From: Bolinopsis microptera
Taxonomy: Eukaryota > Ctenophora > Tentaculata > Lobata > Bolinopsidae
DNA length: 64,000 nt
Assembly: GCF_026151205.1 (NCBI RefSeq)
Contig: NC_087082.1
Span: forward strand, 17,267,401-17,331,400
Direction of reading: 5' to 3'
The stretch's first letter is position 1. Each line of letters opens with the position of its first letter. The notes under the pieces are model-generated. The model saw only the letters and a program-made list of their open reading frames with translations. It had not been told where the DNA came from and searched no databases. Made by a program: the position numbers and the translations under genes. Positions 63,101 to 64,000 of the stretch are shown one piece after another.

Positions 63101-64000
63101 GGCCACTGCCTCGGAGATTTCCCCGCTTTTGACGATGGATTTTAGAACATTAGACACCGCCTCTACGTCACCGATACCGTTCATACCCTCATTATTTGTC
63201 ATCTTCTCCATCTGTGCCGTCTTATCTTCATTCGAGGCAGTCTGAGGAGAATGTAGTTATATGACCGGCCATCAACATAAACAATTGGAAAATTAACTAT
63301 GGTTTAAGCTAGTTGTATAAGATACCATATTTAACTTTTTGTTTACTTTTTTAACTGATATGAGTCATACTAAACCTTATCGTTGGCTAGTTGTTCTATA
63401 GCTATCGTATTTTTAGTGTTCTTGCAATAGTAAGTCCCCTCCACATATAACTCCTTGTTCCTCTTCATCTTGCAAGTGAAAACCGCCGTGAAGTCATCAA
63501 ACTGACATTTCTTGTACTGTGAGCTTTTACCGAGCCCCAGCCAGCCGTGGCTGAATGTTCCGTACTGCGTTCGATAGGTTTCAGAAACACAGCCTTGTCC
63601 CAGACCACCTGAAACTTAGATCATTTTTATTTTTAAAATAAAAAATATTCATATTTGCACTCTAAAAGTAGAAGTAAAAAAAGGGGGCATTTGCGATGGT
63701 CCCGGGTCCACTCTTGACTCTACCCAATTTTTGGTTTGCTTCAAAATTCAAAATGTAAAATACGAGTTTAAGTTCTTGCATCGTATTAACCTCAAGCATA
63801 GGTATCATACTAAAACTTGTAACCTGGTTTTGGACAACTAACCTGGTTTTGGACAACTAACCTGGTTTTGGACAACTAACCTGGTTTTGGACAACTAACC
63901 TGGTTTTGGACAACTAGGCTCCGCTAGATAAGTAAAAGCGTCTCCAGACGTGCATGTTACTTCACTGCTCCCTTTGTTGAGAGCTCCAGAGTACGAGCAT
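59826..64000 (-). CDS. Adhesion G-protein-coupled receptor, 3' eleven exons (N terminus beyond the window)
   Basis: Minus-strand exons 64000-63900, 63608-63376, 63241-63003, 62838-62604, 62463-62161, 61841-61653, 61518-61276, 61182-60975, 60833-60571, 60433-60299 and 60119-59826 join in one frame with AG/GT borders and matching phase (about 770 residues). Order: CCP/sushi-like end, Cys-rich segment, GAIN domain, GPS motif (C...W..GC...CLCSHNTSFAVLM), seven TM segments, 75-residue tail. Family hallmarks: QHYLWLVVFAWMVVEGFLMY in TM3, GTGWFFGIF in TM6, LFILLNSSQ then GIFVFLFYIVLN in TM7. These are plasma-membrane receptors, usually self-cleaved at the GPS, where the freed end acts as a tethered agonist. 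Here the cleavage tripeptide is HNT instead of HLT/HLS, so autoproteolysis may be weak. The GAIN exon includes a highly charged loop (KEEDEDDKE). Confidence 0.92.
60299..60433 (-). CDS. Adhesion GPCR exon j: TM6-TM7
   Basis: Acceptor AACTTCAG, donor GTATGC. VMVLLGTGWFFGIFMSLPAP and YLFILLNSSQ, both canonical. Confidence 0.92.
60571..60833 (-). CDS. Adhesion GPCR exon i: TM4 end, ECL2, TM5
   Basis: Acceptor ATATTCTAG, donor GTGAGT. ECL2 Cys in ADTMCFIRPES; TM5 FLAPIVLVILVNLVFFALVA. Confidence 0.9.
60975..61182 (-). CDS. Adhesion GPCR exon h: TM3-TM4
   Basis: Acceptor CCAGTTGTCAG, donor GTATGT. Conserved ECL1 Cys (TGCAVYAMIQ) and TM3 WMVVEGFLMYLSLV, with the EG-Y motif of the family. Confidence 0.9.
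61276..61518 (-). CDS. Adhesion GPCR exon g: TM1-TM2
   Basis: Acceptor ATGTTTTCAG, donor GTAAGC. SYLTYVLLGISIVSLILTLV (TM1), then KINICFTTALLLASLMFLI (TM2). Confidence 0.9.
61653..61841 (-). CDS. Adhesion GPCR exon f: GPS motif
   Basis: Acceptor CAACCTTCAG, donor GTGAGA. Carries the four GPS cysteines and Trp, ending CLCSHNTSFAVLM. Predicted cut between N and T of HNT. Confidence 0.9.
62161..62463 (-). CDS. Adhesion GPCR exon e: GAIN subdomain B with acidic loop
   Basis: Acceptor ATTTATTCAG, donor GTGAGT. Contains VDVDMAVVLITDSTL, a Lys/Glu/Asp-rich insert of about 40 residues, then FKLNVFMKPTINI. Confidence 0.8.
62604..62838 (-). CDS. Adhesion GPCR exon d: GAIN domain
   Basis: Acceptor CTAACCGATCAG, donor GTCAGA. 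Encodes strands such as RIAVIDVKK and VVALTLSKAS. Confidence 0.75.
63003..63241 (-). CDS. Adhesion GPCR exon c: GAIN subdomain A
   Basis: Acceptor ATTCTCCTCAG, donor GTACAT. Helical sequence VSNVLKSIVKSGEISEAVAQ typical of the GAIN A helices. Confidence 0.8.
63376..63608 (-). CDS. Adhesion GPCR exon b: Cys-rich extracellular segment
   Basis: Acceptor TAAGTTTCAG, donor GTTTAG. Contains GCVSETYRTQYGTFSHGWLG and three more Cys; perhaps a divergent hormone-receptor-like or linker module before the GAIN domain. Confidence 0.75.
63821..63915 (-). repeat. 19-bp tandem repeat carrying a splice donor, 5 copies
   Basis: Unit (minus strand) AGTTGTCCAAAACCAGGTT, starts at 63821, 63840, 63859, 63878 and 63897 on the plus strand. 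The copy nearest the exon contains the last coding bases and the donor CAG|GTTAGT; three more units repeat GTTAGT and the last has GTTACA. Confidence 0.95.
63900..64000 (-). CDS. Adhesion GPCR exon a: CCP/sushi-like end (partial)
   Basis: Encodes CSYSGALNKGSSEVTCTSGD and then LAEPSCPKP. Spacing of V-T-C, an aromatic and the final C fits the end of a CCP module. Donor GTTAGT at 63899 sits in a 19-bp tandem repeat. Confidence 0.65.

Overview
The window looks like invertebrate animal nuclear DNA. It is AT-rich and gene-poor. Its genes are split by GT-AG introns, and introns and intergenic DNA are crowded with minisatellites, short inverted-repeat elements and decayed non-LTR retrotransposons. 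A short interstitial TTAGGG run and the receptor families (class A GPCR, adhesion GPCR with GPS motif) fit a metazoan. The phylum cannot be fixed from the sequence alone; a non-bilaterian or other marine invertebrate is a guess.

Layout. (1) 2.87-3.92 kb, minus strand: a single-exon class A GPCR with atypical DRY and NPxxY motifs. (2) About 4-27.9 kb: no gene I can defend. It holds a 57-60 bp minisatellite (7.54 kb), a 29-copy 32-bp array with higher-order structure (15.75-16.67 kb), a 388-bp inverted-repeat element with a 6-bp target duplication (17.9 kb), a run of hairpins next to five CACGTG boxes (20.46-21.03 kb), a G30 run (22.15 kb) and broken coding-like fragments (22.2 and 23.4-24.1 kb). 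(3) 27.9-53.04 kb, plus strand: one 15-exon gene that I reconstructed from splice sites and phase. It encodes a SWT1-like PIN-domain endoribonuclease with all the acidic PIN residues. Its introns hold most of the mobile DNA, including a 1.5-kb element with inverted subterminal repeats, a truncated LINE and a 3.2-kb foldback element with a 10-bp target duplication. (4) 53.3-56.9 kb, minus strand: an APE-type LINE with endonuclease and reverse transcriptase, broken by two frameshifts. (5) 57.8-58.4 kb, plus strand: a small two-exon protein, possibly of the LURP-one-related/tubby-like fold. (6) 59.8-64.0 kb, minus strand: the 3' eleven exons of an adhesion GPCR (CCP-like module, Cys-rich segment, GAIN, GPS, seven TM, tail), running off the right edge.

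The genes do not form a pathway or operon. SWT1 proteins act in nuclear mRNA surveillance; the two receptors are plasma-membrane proteins. All exon joins come from reading splice sites and frame by eye, and no transcript or database was consulted.
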